A DNA stretch of 64,000 nucleotides from Candidatus Omnitrophota bacterium (GCA_016934335.1 JAFGTC010000037.1:1-64000), one strand, 5' to 3'; shown: positions 1 through 10,747, numbered from the stretch's first letter. Notes: a model not told the origin generated them from the sequence alone. Numbers and translations: made by a program.

Positions 1-1243
1 CGAGATTGAATAGCAAAGGCGTCTCAGGAGTCGTCCATTTCAATTTCCAGCGATCCGCATAGAAATCGTCATAATTATTTTCTTGATAACTGAAATGAAT
101 CTTCCATTTTCCTTTACGCATAGCGCGAAGATGTTCGCCGCGATAGAAATAGATCGTCCGTTCCGGCCCGTTTCCACCTTGAAGAACGGGCAGTAAATCG
201 ACGCCGTCAATCGGCCGGTCATCGGGAATTGAACCACCGGTCAGGTTCATGATAGTGGGGAAGAAATCGAGGGTGGAGCCTATTTCCATGGAGACCGTCC
301 CGGCTGGAATGACGCCAGGCCAGCGAGCGACGAAAGGTTCGCGCATGCCGCCTTCCCAAGTGTCTCCTTTAGCGCCGCGCAGCAGCCCCGCCGTCCCGCC
401 TTTCTGGTATTGAGTCATCCAGGGGCCGTTGTCGCTAGTGAACATAACCAGCGTATTTTCACTCAGGCCCAGACGATCGAGCGTCGCATTGATTTGTCCG
501 ACGCTCCAATCGATTTCTTCGATGACATCGCCGAATAATCCACGCCGAGACGTGTCGAGAAATTTCTCCGATGCGAAAAGCGGGATATGCGGCATCGTGT
601 AAGGAACATAGAGGAAGAAGGGATTCTTTTGATTTTGTTCAATGAAATTGACCGCTTCTTCCGTATATCGTTTGGTTAAGGTCGTCTGATCGGTGGGGTG
701 TTCGATCCGTTCGTCGTTGCGCCAGATGTCGGGATTGTACATATCGTTGCTGTAGAGCAGACCGTAATAATAATCGAAGCCTTGGCGAAGCGGGCGGTAT
801 TCGTGCGTGCTGCCCAGGTGCCATTTTCCAATGCAAGCCGATTTGTATCCTAATGGCTTGAGGGCTTCGGCGATGGTGATTTCGTTCTGCGACATGCCCC
901 GCCCATTGCCGGGGAAAAAGACTTGTATCACCCCGGTTCGGATGGGATTGCGGCCGGTTAGCAACGCCGAGCGGGAAGGGGAGCAAACCGGATTGGCGCA
1001 GTAAAATTGAGTGAGCTGCATTCCTTCATCCGCCATGCGATTCAAGTTGGGCGTTCGAATAGTCGGATTGCCGCCCCGGTTCCAATCGCCGTAGCCCATA
1101 TCGTCGGCGAAGAGAATAACGATATTCGGTTTATCTCTGCGAACGGTTTTAGAGGGGATGTTCGCACAACCCCCGGCTGTCAAAGCCGCCATGCCGCCGC
1201 CCATCGTTTTCAACAACTCTCTACGATTCATGTTTTTCTTCAT
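1..1243 (-). CDS. Sulfatase (arylsulfatase-like), Tat-type leader, 3' end truncated by window edge
   Basis: Not in ORF track. Reverse complement from 1243 reads MKKNMNRRELLKTMGGGMAALTAGGCANIPSKTVRRDKPNIVILFADDMGYGDWNRGGNPTIRTPNLNRMADEGMQLTQFYCANPVCSPSRSALLTGR, with a sulfatase CxPxR signature (CSPSR) and an N-terminal metal-binding DD. Confidence 0.9.
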   Translation of the reverse strand, partial: MKKNMNRRELLKTMGGGMAALTAGGCANIPSKTVRRDKPNIVILFADDMGYGDWNRGGNPTIRTPNLNRMADEGMQLTQFYCANPVCSPSRSALLTGRNPIRTGVIQVFFPGNGRGMSQNEITIAEALKPLGYKSACIGKWHLGSTHEYRPLRQGFDYYYGLLYSNDMYNPDIWRNDERIEHPTDQTTLTKRYTEEAVNFIEQNQKNPFFLYVPYTMPHIPLFASEKFLDTSRRGLFGDVIEEIDWSVGQINATLDRLGLSENTLVMFTSDNGPWMTQYQKGGTAGLLRGAKGDTWEGGMREPFVARWPGVIPAGTVSMEIGSTLDFFPTIMNLTGGSIPDDRPIDGVDLLPVLQGGNGPERTIYFYRGEHLRAMRKGKWKIHFSYQENNYDDFYADRWKLKWTTPETPLLFNL

Positions 1244-1479
1244 TTTTACCTGTCCCATTATGTTGAAAAAGTCGGATTATCAAAAATCACATCCAATCAT
1301 ATCAGATTTGGAGATTCGTTTCGATGCGAAAATGGAAATCTGTCGCGATTTCTGTTCGAAAATAGGGGAAATGGATTGGGAGGAATTCTATCTTGATCGG
1401 CGGCGCGATGCTGTACAATCGAATTCAATTTGTGCCATACTGTACTGGCATGGATGGAATTTGCCTGCGGAGAGGAGAA

Positions 1480-2814
1480 ATGCTCATGGGGCTGAAGAGA
1501 ATAATATCACGCCGGAATTTCTTGGGGCGAATGACTGCGACGGCGGCGGGGGCGGCGATTGCGCCTTCTATCATACCTGGCTCTGCATTGGGACGCGGCG
1601 GCGCAGAAGCCCCGAGCGAACGAATCGCGTTGGGGATTATCGGAACCGGCGACCATGGCGTGAATCGAAATATTAAACGTTTTCTTCCCGAACCGGATGC
1701 GCAAATCGTCGCTGTGTGCGATGTCGATAGAAGCCGCCGGCTGAATGCGAAGCGGATGATTGAAGAGCGTTATGCGGAAAAAATACCTGCGGGAGTGTAC
1801 AAAGGCTGCGACGATTACAACGATTTCCGGGAAATTATCGCCCGCGACGACATTGATGCAGTGATGGTGGCGACGCCCGATCATTGGCATGTGATTCCAT
1901 CGGTCATGGCGGCCGAAGCGGGCAAAGATGTTATGTGCGAAAAGCCCCTGTCTTTGACGGTTCAAGAAGGGCGAATCCTCAGCGACGCCGTCAAGAAGAA
2001 TCGCCGCGTTTTTCAAACCGCCACCGAAAATCGATCGGACGAGAATTACCATCGCATGATGGAATTAGTGCGCAACGGCCGAATCGGAAAAGTCCACACG
2101 ATTCGCGTCGATCTGCCGACCGGTCATTCGTTTCAGGAAGCCAGTTTTGAAGAGTGCCCTGTTCCCGAAGGATTCGATTATAACATGTGGCTCGGGCAGG
2201 CGCCGGAGGCGCCTTATTGTCCGGCCCGCTGCCATTGGAACTTCCGCTGGGTATTCGACTACTCCGGCGGCATGCTGACCGACTGGGGCGCTCACATGAT
2301 CGATTTGGCTCAATGGGGGAACGATACTGAATATACGGGGCCGGTGGAAATCGAGGGGAAGGGGGAATTTCCGAAAGAGGGTTTGTTCAATACAGCGACT
2401 CAATTTCGCATTGAATGCAAATACGCCAAAGGCGTTACGATGATCATCCGTTCGAAATCCCCCGCCTTGCGTTTTGAAGGAACGGAGGGGTGGATCGCCA
2501 ATCATGGATGGCGAGCGCCGCTGGAGGCCAGCGATCCTAAAATATTGCAAGAAAAGATCGGACCGGATGAGACGCATCTTTATACGTGTCCCGAAGGCGA
2601 ACAGCGGAATTTTCTCGACTGCGTTAAATCGCGAAAGCTTTGTTATGCGCCGGCGGAAATCGGGCATCGCACAATTACGATCGCCCATTTGGGAAACATC
2701 TCGATGTTGCTGGGTCGCAAATTAAGATGGAATCCGGAGACGGAGCGCTGTCTCGACGATCTCCCGGCGAATTGGCTGCTGTCACGCCCCATGCGCGAAC
2801 CATGGAAACTATAA
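1480..2814 (+). CDS. Gfo/Idh/MocA family oxidoreductase, Tat leader (SRRNFLG)
   Basis: ORF 1393..2814; likely start 1480 after AGGAG. GIIGTGDHG Rossmann motif, VAVCDVDR, ATPDHWH, CEKPLSLT. Confidence 0.9.
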   Translation: MLMGLKRIISRRNFLGRMTATAAGAAIAPSIIPGSALGRGGAEAPSERIALGIIGTGDHGVNRNIKRFLPEPDAQIVAVCDVDRSRRLNAKRMIEERYAEKIPAGVYKGCDDYNDFREIIARDDIDAVMVATPDHWHVIPSVMAAEAGKDVMCEKPLSLTVQEGRILSDAVKKNRRVFQTATENRSDENYHRMMELVRNGRIGKVHTIRVDLPTGHSFQEASFEECPVPEGFDYNMWLGQAPEAPYCPARCHWNFRWVFDYSGGMLTDWGAHMIDLAQWGNDTEYTGPVEIEGKGEFPKEGLFNTATQFRIECKYAKGVTMIIRSKSPALRFEGTEGWIANHGWRAPLEASDPKILQEKIGPDETHLYTCPEGEQRNFLDCVKSRKLCYAPAEIGHRTITIAHLGNISMLLGRKLRWNPETERCLDDLPANWLLSRPMREPWKL

Positions 2815-2837
2815 TCACAAAATCGGAGGTAAAAAAC

Positions 2838-3854
2838 ATGATGCAAAAAATGAGCGGTTTATTGTCGTTTGGGTTCTTGCTTTTGGCTTTAATTGGATGG
2901 GCCCAGACTTCTTGTTCGGCGGATCATCCATGGGTGGTCTATGAAGGGAACGATGGGCCGGGGCAGGGGAAGCATATCGTTTTCGTCACCGGCGATGAAG
3001 AATATCGATCGGAAGAATCCATGCCGCAGTTGGCTAAAATCCTGGCCTATCGCCATGGATTCAAATGCACTGTCTTGTTCGCCATCGATCCAGGCAGCGG
3101 CGTCATCAATCCGAATCAGAATGACAATATTCCAGGTCTCGAAGCGTTGAACAGCGCTGACTTGATGGTGATTTTCACCCGCTTTCGCGATTTGCCGGAT
3201 GATCAGATGGAATTGATACTCGATTACATCCATTCCGGCAAGCCGATTATGGGTCTGCGAACGGCCACGCATGCGTTCCGTTTTCAGAAACATACGAAAT
3301 ACGCTAAGTATTCTTTCAACAATCAGGATGAGGATTTCCGCGGCGGTTTTGGACGCCAGGTTCTGGGCGAAACCTGGATCAATCACTACGGCAAGCATCA
3401 ACAAGAGAGTACTCGCGGTCTGATCGCGGCGGGCATGGAAAATCACCCGATCGTCAAAGGCTGCAGCGACATTTGGGGGCCGTCCGACGTTTATGGAATT
3501 ACGGATCTTCATGGAGACTGCAAGCCTGTTATCATGGGGCAGGTTTTATTGGGTATGAATCCCGATGACAAGCCCAATCTCGAGAAAGAACTGGTTCCTG
3601 TGGCATGGACAAAGACCTTTACCGGCGAAAAAGGTCGAACCGCCCGCGTTTTTACGACAACCATGGGGCACGCCGGCGATCTGAAAAGCGAAGGATTTCG
3701 CCGTCTTCTTGTTAACGCCGGTTTTTGGTGTTTAGGGATGGAAGAGAAGACGCCGGCCAGGGCCAATGTGGACTTAGTAGGCGTTTACGATCCCAATCCC
3801 ATCGGTTTTGATAATGCGAAAAAGGGGATTAAACCGTCCGATCATCAAAAGTAA
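2838..3854 (+). CDS. ThuA-like domain secreted protein
   Basis: ORF 2640..3854; ATG at 2838 preceded by GGAGGT and followed by a signal peptide. GKHIVFVTGDEEYRSEESMPQLAKIL and GLRTATHAF are ThuA-like. Confidence 0.8.
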   Translation: MMQKMSGLLSFGFLLLALIGWAQTSCSADHPWVVYEGNDGPGQGKHIVFVTGDEEYRSEESMPQLAKILAYRHGFKCTVLFAIDPGSGVINPNQNDNIPGLEALNSADLMVIFTRFRDLPDDQMELILDYIHSGKPIMGLRTATHAFRFQKHTKYAKYSFNNQDEDFRGGFGRQVLGETWINHYGKHQQESTRGLIAAGMENHPIVKGCSDIWGPSDVYGITDLHGDCKPVIMGQVLLGMNPDDKPNLEKELVPVAWTKTFTGEKGRTARVFTTTMGHAGDLKSEGFRRLLVNAGFWCLGMEEKTPARANVDLVGVYDPNPIGFDNAKKGIKPSDHQK

Positions 3855-3929
3855 GGCTCAAAGCGAAGCGCAGATCGCTAAAACCTCTATAATTGAAAAA
3901 AAACAAGATTTCTCACGAGGAGTGACAAA

Positions 3930-5261
3930 ATGATAAAAAGCAACCATTCGCGACGCGGTTTCTTAAAAAGCGCCGCTTGTGCAGCCTCTATATTTCCAAC
4001 AATCGTTCCTTCGACCGTTTTTGGCGCTTCCGCGCCCAGCAATAAATTCACGATGGGATTCATCGGGACAGGGAACAATGGCATTAATTGGATGAACGGA
4101 TTTTTGCGGGACGAACGGATACGCGTTTTGGCGGTATGCGATGTCAACCGGGAAGGCCCGGGCTATTGGGATGGTTCGATTCGGGGGCGGGAAGTGGCGA
4201 AGCGGATTGTCGACCAAACGTACGAAGGCGTCGGCTGCGCGGCGTATGAAGATTTTCGCGACGTAATCGCCCGCGATGATATCGACGGAATTTACATCGG
4301 AACGCCGGATCATTGGCATGCGATTATCGCCATCGCCGCCGCGAATGCGGGCAAGGATATTTACGGACAGAAGCCGTTGTCGCTTACGGTCGCTGAGGGC
4401 CGCGCCATGTCCAACGCCGTGATGCGAAACGGCGTCGTTTGGCAGACCGGCAGCCAGCAGCGCTCCGACTCCAATTTCCGCCGCGCCTGCGAACTGGTGC
4501 GCAACGGACGAATCGGAAAATTGCAGACGGTTCGGTGCGGCCTGCCTGGAGGAATGCCCGATTATGGAAAAACGGCCGATCAAACCGATCCGGCGCCGAT
4601 TCCCGACGGCTTCAATTACGATTTGTGGCTTGGACCGGCTCCCGACGACTACTATTGTCCTGCGCGCGTGGGCGTCAATTTCCGCTGGAATTTGAACTAT
4701 TCGGGAGGCCAGTTGACCGACTGGGGCGGTCATCATCCCGATATCGCTCAATGGGGGATGAACACCGAATATACCGGGCCGGTTAAAATCAAAAATCCTC
4801 GCGCAGCATGGTGCACCGATCATCCCGTCTACAATACGGCGACGGAATACTATTTTGAGTGTGAATACGCCAACGGCGTAACCTTAATTATTTCCGATAA
4901 AGAAAAAGGCGGCGTCACCTTTGAAGGTTCGGACGGCTGGGTGTGGGCCAATCGAGGCCGTCACGACGCCAGTTCGAAAGAAATCCTCGAATCGAAAATC
5001 GAGGATAATGAAATTCACCTCTATGAGAGCAGCGATCACATTACCAATTTTGTCGATTGCGTCTTTTCTCGCAAAGAAACGGCTGCTCCCATCGAAATCG
5101 CGCATCGCTCCATATCAATCGCTCATTTGGGCAACATCGCCATGATTCTCGGGCGAGATATCCAGTGGGATCCCGAAAATGAAAAGATTCTGAACGACGC
5201 CGGCGCGAATTTCCTGCTAAAGCGCGCTTATCGTGCTCCTTGGGTGTTGGAAGAATCGTAA
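3930..5261 (+). CDS. Gfo/Idh/MocA family oxidoreductase, Tat leader (SRRGFLK), paralogue of 1480..2814
   Basis: GFIGTGNNG, VCDVNR, GTPDHWHAI, GQKPLSLT; co-linear similarity with the upstream paralogue. Confidence 0.9.
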   Translation: MIKSNHSRRGFLKSAACAASIFPTIVPSTVFGASAPSNKFTMGFIGTGNNGINWMNGFLRDERIRVLAVCDVNREGPGYWDGSIRGREVAKRIVDQTYEGVGCAAYEDFRDVIARDDIDGIYIGTPDHWHAIIAIAAANAGKDIYGQKPLSLTVAEGRAMSNAVMRNGVVWQTGSQQRSDSNFRRACELVRNGRIGKLQTVRCGLPGGMPDYGKTADQTDPAPIPDGFNYDLWLGPAPDDYYCPARVGVNFRWNLNYSGGQLTDWGGHHPDIAQWGMNTEYTGPVKIKNPRAAWCTDHPVYNTATEYYFECEYANGVTLIISDKEKGGVTFEGSDGWVWANRGRHDASSKEILESKIEDNEIHLYESSDHITNFVDCVFSRKETAAPIEIAHRSISIAHLGNIAMILGRDIQWDPENEKILNDAGANFLLKRAYRAPWVLEES

Positions 5262-5291
5262 GATGCTTTTCGAGCAGTGAGAAAAATAAGT

Positions 5292-5330
5292 AAACCGCCG
5301 TCAGATCAGGTTTTGGCGGCGGTTTTTCTT
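5292..5330 (+). terminator. Rho-independent terminator
   Basis: AAACCGCCG (5292-5300) / CGGCGGTTT (5317-5325) stem followed by a T-rich tract, just after the Gfo/Idh/MocA stop. Confidence 0.75.
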
Positions 5331-5686
5331 TATTTGAATTGGGTCGCAATGAATGAATTTGAATCTTTTTGTCTCGAATGTCTCGGTTCCTCTCAATCAC
5401 TCGAAGGGATTATTTAAAAAATAGAGAATCTGAAATTCGAAATGGATCTTTTTTGTTTAAGTATCACAATTTATTGGGATTGTATGTTATTTATTTATAG
5501 TTGATGTCAGATATGTGGGGATGAGATAAGCCGTATGTATATTGTGGAAATAGTTTCAGGAGGGAGATGTTCGAAGGTTTTATTTCCAAATAATCAGGGA
5601 AAAGAGTGTTTTTTGCCTTTTCCCCGCCAAAAATATGATATTACGCTAGTTTCATAAATGAGAAGGTTTTATACTTCTTCTATAAA

Positions 5687-5721
5687 TATCTATGATAATT
5701 TGTGCTATATTATCACAGATA
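5687..5721. promoter_or_regulatory. 13-bp inverted repeat, candidate operator
   Basis: TATCTATGATAAT - TTGTGCTAT - ATTATCACAGATA; arms complementary at 12/13 positions, 31 bp upstream of the 5753 start. Confidence 0.4.
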
Positions 5722-5752
5722 GAATAATCCATATTGGATCGGTAAGATTACT

Positions 5753-6208
5753 ATGTTATCACGTTTGATTGAGATGGTCAGTTTCATTCTCGCAAAATCA
5801 ATGGAACTTGATGAGGATGACTGGAGTCTTCTCCGATCGGAACTGACTGAGCAGCTTGAGGGTCGAGGGTTTAATGGTCATGAAATTGATATCGCTTTTG
5901 AAGTGGCGAATCGGATTCGAGCCCGAGTAGAAGAGGGGCCTTTTGTTTCGTTCCCTTTAAAAACGAATCAAGTCTATCAATTTCTTGAAGCGTTGAAACT
6001 AACAAAATCTTCCCGTGGATATTTGATGAAGATGGTCCAGCAGGGAATCCTGACGCCTCAACAGAGAGAAGATGTAGTCGAGCGCGCTCTTTTGTTGGAT
6101 ACTAATGAAGTGGATGTGGAAGAAGTTCAGTTTTTAGTCAATCAGGTATTGGGAGGCGATTCATGGCCGGGTGAAGATTCGCCGTCCATGTCCTATGTTC
6201 TTCATTAA
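5753..6208 (+). CDS. DUF494/Smg-like protein
   Basis: Helical 151-aa protein with C-terminal GILTPQQREDVVERALLLDTNEVDVEEVQFLVNQVL, resembling the Smg/DUF494 C-terminal motif. Confidence 0.6.
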   Translation: MLSRLIEMVSFILAKSMELDEDDWSLLRSELTEQLEGRGFNGHEIDIAFEVANRIRARVEEGPFVSFPLKTNQVYQFLEALKLTKSSRGYLMKMVQQGILTPQQREDVVERALLLDTNEVDVEEVQFLVNQVLGGDSWPGEDSPSMSYVLH

Positions 6209-6359
6209 TTGATGCAGCGAACCTGGAGCGTTTGACGATATTTCTTTTTTCTGATCCGTATTCCGATCGTATGGGAAATTTCTCTCGAAAATCGCTGAAC
6301 TTACGTCTACAATTTCACCTCTTACATAAAGATTACTTCCGTAAAAGGAGGCGATTCCT

Positions 6360-7490
6360 TTGGCAGATAGTGAACTAAATTATTTATCTCTTGAAGAACA
6401 GTTGAACCGATTGCGACAAGCCATTGACGACATTGATGGGAAAATTCTTGATCTTTTGAATCAGCGAGCCAAGGTGGCTCAAGATGTTGGCAAAGTCAAG
6501 AATCATCATGAAACGGAGTATTACATCCCGTCGCGGGAAAAAGCCGTCATGAAGCGCTTGCGGGAGAAAAGCGCCGGGCCTCTTCCCGGAGATGCGATCG
6601 AATCGATTTTTCGAGAAGTGATCAGCGCTTGCCGGGCGTTGGAAACGAATCTGCACATCGCCTATCTGGGACCGGCCGGTTCGTATCATCATTGCGCCGC
6701 GCAAGCGCATTTCGGCCGCTCTCCCGAATTCATCCCAACGGATACGATTCGAGGCGTTTTTCATGAAGTGGAATGCCGGCGGGTTGAATACGGCGTCGTC
6801 GCCATCGAAAATTCCATCGAGGGCAGCGTCGGGCAGACGCTCGATTATCTGGCTCATTCGAACAATCACGTCGTCGGCGAGATCTATTTTCCCATTTCGC
6901 ATAATTTGATCAGCCAGTCTGAATTGCATGAAATCGAACGAGTTTACGCGCACCCGCAGGCTTTAGCGCAATGCCGTAATTGGCTGGAATCAAACCTGCC
7001 CAATGCGCAGCAGGTTGACGCCTCCAGCAATACGGCCGGCGTGAAGCGATGTCAGGATGATCCCCGATCGGCCGCCATCGCCAGCCGCGTTGCGGCGGAG
7101 ATGTTCGAGGTTCCCATCCAGGTTTACGGCATCGAGGATTTTGCGGGAAACACGACGCGTTTTTTCGTGATCGGCTCCGAACCTATGTCGCCAAGCGGCG
7201 ACGACAAAACATCGATGGTGGTTTTTCTTCGCGATCAGGTTGGAGCGTTGTATTCCATGCTCGAGCCGTTCAAGAGTCATTCTATTAGTTTGACAAATAT
7301 TGTTTCTCGCCCCACCAAGCAAGAGGCGTGGCAGTACATGTTTTTCTTGGAATGCAAGGGGCATATCGAAGACGAATCGTTAAAAAAGGCCATGGATGAC
7401 ATCAAAGACAGCAGTTTGTATTTGAAGATTCTAGGTTCATACCCGCATGCGCATATCGTTAAGAAAGATGCGGCGTCCAATCTAGCGTGA
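6360..7490 (+). CDS. pheA: Bifunctional chorismate mutase/prephenate dehydratase (P-protein)
   Basis: TTG start with AAAGGAGG. N-terminal chorismate mutase (RLRQAIDDIDGKILDLLNQRAKVAQDVG), prephenate dehydratase (AYLGPAGSYHHCAAQAHFG), ACT domain (GALYSMLEPFKSHSISLTNIVSRP). Confidence 0.93.
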   Translation: MADSELNYLSLEEQLNRLRQAIDDIDGKILDLLNQRAKVAQDVGKVKNHHETEYYIPSREKAVMKRLREKSAGPLPGDAIESIFREVISACRALETNLHIAYLGPAGSYHHCAAQAHFGRSPEFIPTDTIRGVFHEVECRRVEYGVVAIENSIEGSVGQTLDYLAHSNNHVVGEIYFPISHNLISQSELHEIERVYAHPQALAQCRNWLESNLPNAQQVDASSNTAGVKRCQDDPRSAAIASRVAAEMFEVPIQVYGIEDFAGNTTRFFVIGSEPMSPSGDDKTSMVVFLRDQVGALYSMLEPFKSHSISLTNIVSRPTKQEAWQYMFFLECKGHIEDESLKKAMDDIKDSSLYLKILGSYPHAHIVKKDAASNLA

Positions 7491-7505
7491 TTTTTTGACT
7501 AGCGA

Positions 7506-8414
7506 TTGCAGCGCATCCCAAAAAGGGGGATAGTAAAAATAGGTAGAGTGAAAGATCCAATTTCCTTTCAACGTTTTGGAATCTACGGCGTCGGGCTGCT
7601 GGGCGGTTCTCTTGGATTGGCGTTGAAGCGGCTTTATCCGGATATGGAAATCGTCGGCGTCGGTCGTTCGGCGGAGCGGCTTCGCACGGCATGCAAGATC
7701 GGCGCAATCGATTCTTATACTTGTGATCCCTCCTCCATCGATCCGGTTCTTGACGCATTGGTTTTATGCACCCCCGTTCGGCTTGTTCCCCAAATTTTAA
7801 GGTCCATGCTTGGCGCCATAAAAAAAGAAGCCGTTGTTACGGACGTGGGCAGCACCAAGCAAACTTTGGTGCAGGAATGTGAAGAAGCGGCGCAGGGATA
7901 TTGTTACTTTGTCGGATCTCATCCAATGGCCGGCTCGCATAAAACCGGCGTCGAGGCGGCTCGGTCTGATCTTTTTCGCCATAAAATCTGCATCGTCACA
8001 GAAACTTCTCAGACGCATCAACCCGCCGTCGAGACGGTCGTCTCGCTCTGGAACGCCATCGGAATGCGAGTCGTACGAATGTCCCCGGAAAAGCACGATC
8101 AATTAACCGCTTATTCGAGTCATCTTCCTCATTTGACGGCCGCTTTGCTTTGCCAGGCAGTCAAATCGCAAGGGGAGCAGATCAATCCCGTCCTGGGGAA
8201 CGGCTTTCGAGATACGACGCGCATCGCTCAGGGGGATCCGTCCATGTGGGTGGATATTTGTTTGGAGAACCGGCGGGCGATCTTGGATTCGCTGAGTTCG
8301 TTTCGTCATGTGTTAAGCGAACTGTACGAATGTATAGAATCTTCCGATGAAGATGGAATTCGCGATATTCTTACACAAGCCCAAGTATGGATGCGCTCCA
8401 GGCGTTCGTCCTGA
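7506..8414 (+). CDS. tyrA: Prephenate dehydrogenase
   Basis: GIYGVGLLGGSLGLALK NAD-binding motif, DVGSTKQ, GSHPMAGSHKTG, SSHLPHL; 15 bp downstream of pheA. Confidence 0.88.
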   Translation: MQRIPKRGIVKIGRVKDPISFQRFGIYGVGLLGGSLGLALKRLYPDMEIVGVGRSAERLRTACKIGAIDSYTCDPSSIDPVLDALVLCTPVRLVPQILRSMLGAIKKEAVVTDVGSTKQTLVQECEEAAQGYCYFVGSHPMAGSHKTGVEAARSDLFRHKICIVTETSQTHQPAVETVVSLWNAIGMRVVRMSPEKHDQLTAYSSHLPHLTAALLCQAVKSQGEQINPVLGNGFRDTTRIAQGDPSMWVDICLENRRAILDSLSSFRHVLSELYECIESSDEDGIRDILTQAQVWMRSRRSS

Positions 8415-8552
8415 TTTTCATTCAAGTAAAATAATAATGCATTGCTCCTAGCGCTTTTGCCGTGCTATGAGTATAGTGTTAACTTTGTTAATTCAGAGAA
8501 TATCTTTCGTGAGATTTTGAAATGTGTGGATTGGAGTAGAAGGATTTTTGTG

Positions 8553-10703
8553 ATGAAACAACATCTGGGGTTGAATCGGAAAAGCTGCTTTGCTTTTCTT
8601 GTATTATCTGTCACATTTTGGGGGGGGATCAACAACGCCTCGTTTTGCGATGATGATCCTACGATTCCCGTCTATCATTTGTTTGAAACATCGTTCCCTG
8701 TTTCTCTTTCGTTTGAAAATCCTTACGATTCTCTGAATATTCAAGTGGACGCTGAAATTCAGCGGAATCAAAATGATCCGTTTATCATCCCTTGTTTTTT
8801 TGACGGCGGAGGGTGGAAATTTCGCTATACCCCTTCGTCGCCGGGGCTGTACACTTACCGCGTGATCGCTAAAACGTCGGCTCAATCCGAGGAGTGTTCT
8901 TCCGGCGTTTTTCGCGTTACCCCGAACGAAGCGCCGGGGTTTGTACGGATCGGGAAAAATTCACGCCGCCATTTTGTTTTCGAGAATGGAAATTCCTATT
9001 TTCCCTTGGGGGAAAATATGGGTTGGGTGCAATGGAGCGGCAATCCTCAGGTGCAGAATTGGATAGGCTATCTGGATGAATGCAGCCGGGCGGGCATGAA
9101 TTGGATTCGGATATGGATGTGCCCCTGGGGGATGACCGAACTAACCTGGACGCCGCTCAACGGACGATATTTCGGATATGATCGCTATGACATGGTAAAC
9201 GCCCGCGTCATTGACGGCATTTTTCAAGAAGCGGAAAAGCGGGGCGTTTATATCCAATGGGTGATCAATCATCACGGCCAATACTCGAAGGAAACCAATC
9301 CCATTTGGGATGAAAATCCCTTCAATCGAAAGAACGGAGGTTTTTTGGATGAACCGTGGGAATTCTTTACCGATGAGCAGGCCAAGCGTCATTATCGCAA
9401 TCGCCTTCGATATTTGGTCGCCCGTTGGGGATGCAGCACTCATCTCATGGCGTGGGAATTTTGGAATGAGATCAATTTGACGTCCAACTATGATTTTGAA
9501 ATCGTCAAGCAATGGCATGAAGAGATGGCGAGTTATTTGCGCAGCCTGGATCCCTATGATCACCTCTTGACGACAAGCGGCTCCGGAGATCGGGAGGAAC
9601 TGTATACCATCAACGGCCTCGATTTTCTTCAAACGCACGCTTATGAAAATAACTTGATAGGAAAATTGGAGAGAACTTCGATAAAACGAATTCGAGAATA
9701 TCCCCGGACGCCGCACTTTTTCGGCGAGATGGCTTATGATTGGAGAGGGCCTACTAAGATCGATCCGGCGGGAGTCAGTTTACATAACCAACTTTGGGCT
9801 TCGGTGCATGCGACCGCCGATGCGGGGACGGCGATGACCTGGTGGTGGGACAATTGGGTGCGGCCCAAAAACCTCTATCCTCATTTTCGCGCTCTGGCCA
9901 ATTATCTCGAAGGCGTTGATTGGGATCGCGAGTATTTGCTGCCGATGGAAACTGTCATCAGACCTCAAGCGGAGAATTGGGGGCCTTTTAATTTCATTCC
10001 TGAAATCGGATGGGGGCGGACCAACCGCACGCGGTTCGAGATCAAAGAATCCGGCGTCGTGGAAGGATTGGAGGAATGCACGCAATTCGTTCACGGCGAC
10101 GCCCATCGGGATATGGCGCCTAATCCCATCTTTTTGTTCGATTTAGATCGCTCCGTTGAATTCCAATTTCAAATCTCGGAAGCCGCCAAAGCCGGCGCTA
10201 ACTGCATTGTGGAACTGGATGGAGAACAGGTTTATCAGCGGGCATTCGCTCCAGCGGAAAATGATTCTACAATAGGAGCCGAGGGGAAGGCCTCGTTGAC
10301 GATTCCACCGGGACGTCACAATATCCATATTCGAAATTCGGGTAAGGATTGGTTTAAAGTTCAGTATTACTCGGTGGACGGCCTTGTCCAGCGTCCTCAA
10401 GGATTTGCTCGAGGAAATCAGGATCGGGTATTGCTTTGGGTGCAGGATCGCCTCCATCAATTGGTTCATCTTTCGGAAGATCGCGTTCCCGGATTCATTT
10501 CCGAGACAACGTTGTTATTGCCGGATCTTTCCGAAGGAGAATACCTGGTTGAACCGTTCGATGCGTATTCGGGCGAATCCGGCGACTCGTTGATGATTCG
10601 GTCGAATCAAAATGGATTGGAGATTCCAATCCCTCAATTTGAAAAAGATATGGCGTTTCATATTCGCCGTAATAAAGCGGCGGCGGGAATGCCTCTCCGA
10701 TAA
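8553..10703 (+). CDS. Secreted DUF5060-type / putative glycoside hydrolase
   Basis: ORF 8442..10703; likely start 8553 with signal peptide. N-terminal Ig-like region, then a TIM-barrel-like region ([41 protein letters not shown]). Confidence 0.65.
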   Translation: MKQHLGLNRKSCFAFLVLSVTFWGGINNASFCDDDPTIPVYHLFETSFPVSLSFENPYDSLNIQVDAEIQRNQNDPFIIPCFFDGGGWKFRYTPSSPGLYTYRVIAKTSAQSEECSSGVFRVTPNEAPGFVRIGKNSRRHFVFENGNSYFPLGENMGWVQWSGNPQVQNWIGYLDECSRAGMNWIRIWMCPWGMTELTWTPLNGRYFGYDRYDMVNARVIDGIFQEAEKRGVYIQWVINHHGQYSKETNPIWDENPFNRKNGGFLDEPWEFFTDEQAKRHYRNRLRYLVARWGCSTHLMAWEFWNEINLTSNYDFEIVKQWHEEMASYLRSLDPYDHLLTTSGSGDREELYTINGLDFLQTHAYENNLIGKLERTSIKRIREYPRTPHFFGEMAYDWRGPTKIDPAGVSLHNQLWASVHATADAGTAMTWWWDNWVRPKNLYPHFRALANYLEGVDWDREYLLPMETVIRPQAENWGPFNFIPEIGWGRTNRTRFEIKESGVVEGLEECTQFVHGDAHRDMAPNPIFLFDLDRSVEFQFQISEAAKAGANCIVELDGEQVYQRAFAPAENDSTIGAEGKASLTIPPGRHNIHIRNSGKDWFKVQYYSVDGLVQRPQGFARGNQDRVLLWVQDRLHQLVHLSEDRVPGFISETTLLLPDLSEGEYLVEPFDAYSGESGDSLMIRSNQNGLEIPIPQFEKDMAFHIRRNKAAAGMPLR

Positions 10704-10747
10704 AAGCAAAACGGCTTCTCGATCGAAGCCGAGGAGGATTAGTTTCC

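Noticed and set aside
3963-4823. 286-aa minus-strand ORF
   Set aside because: Fully antisense to the Gfo/Idh/MocA gene 3930..5261; composition and lack of domain logic indicate a shadow ORF.
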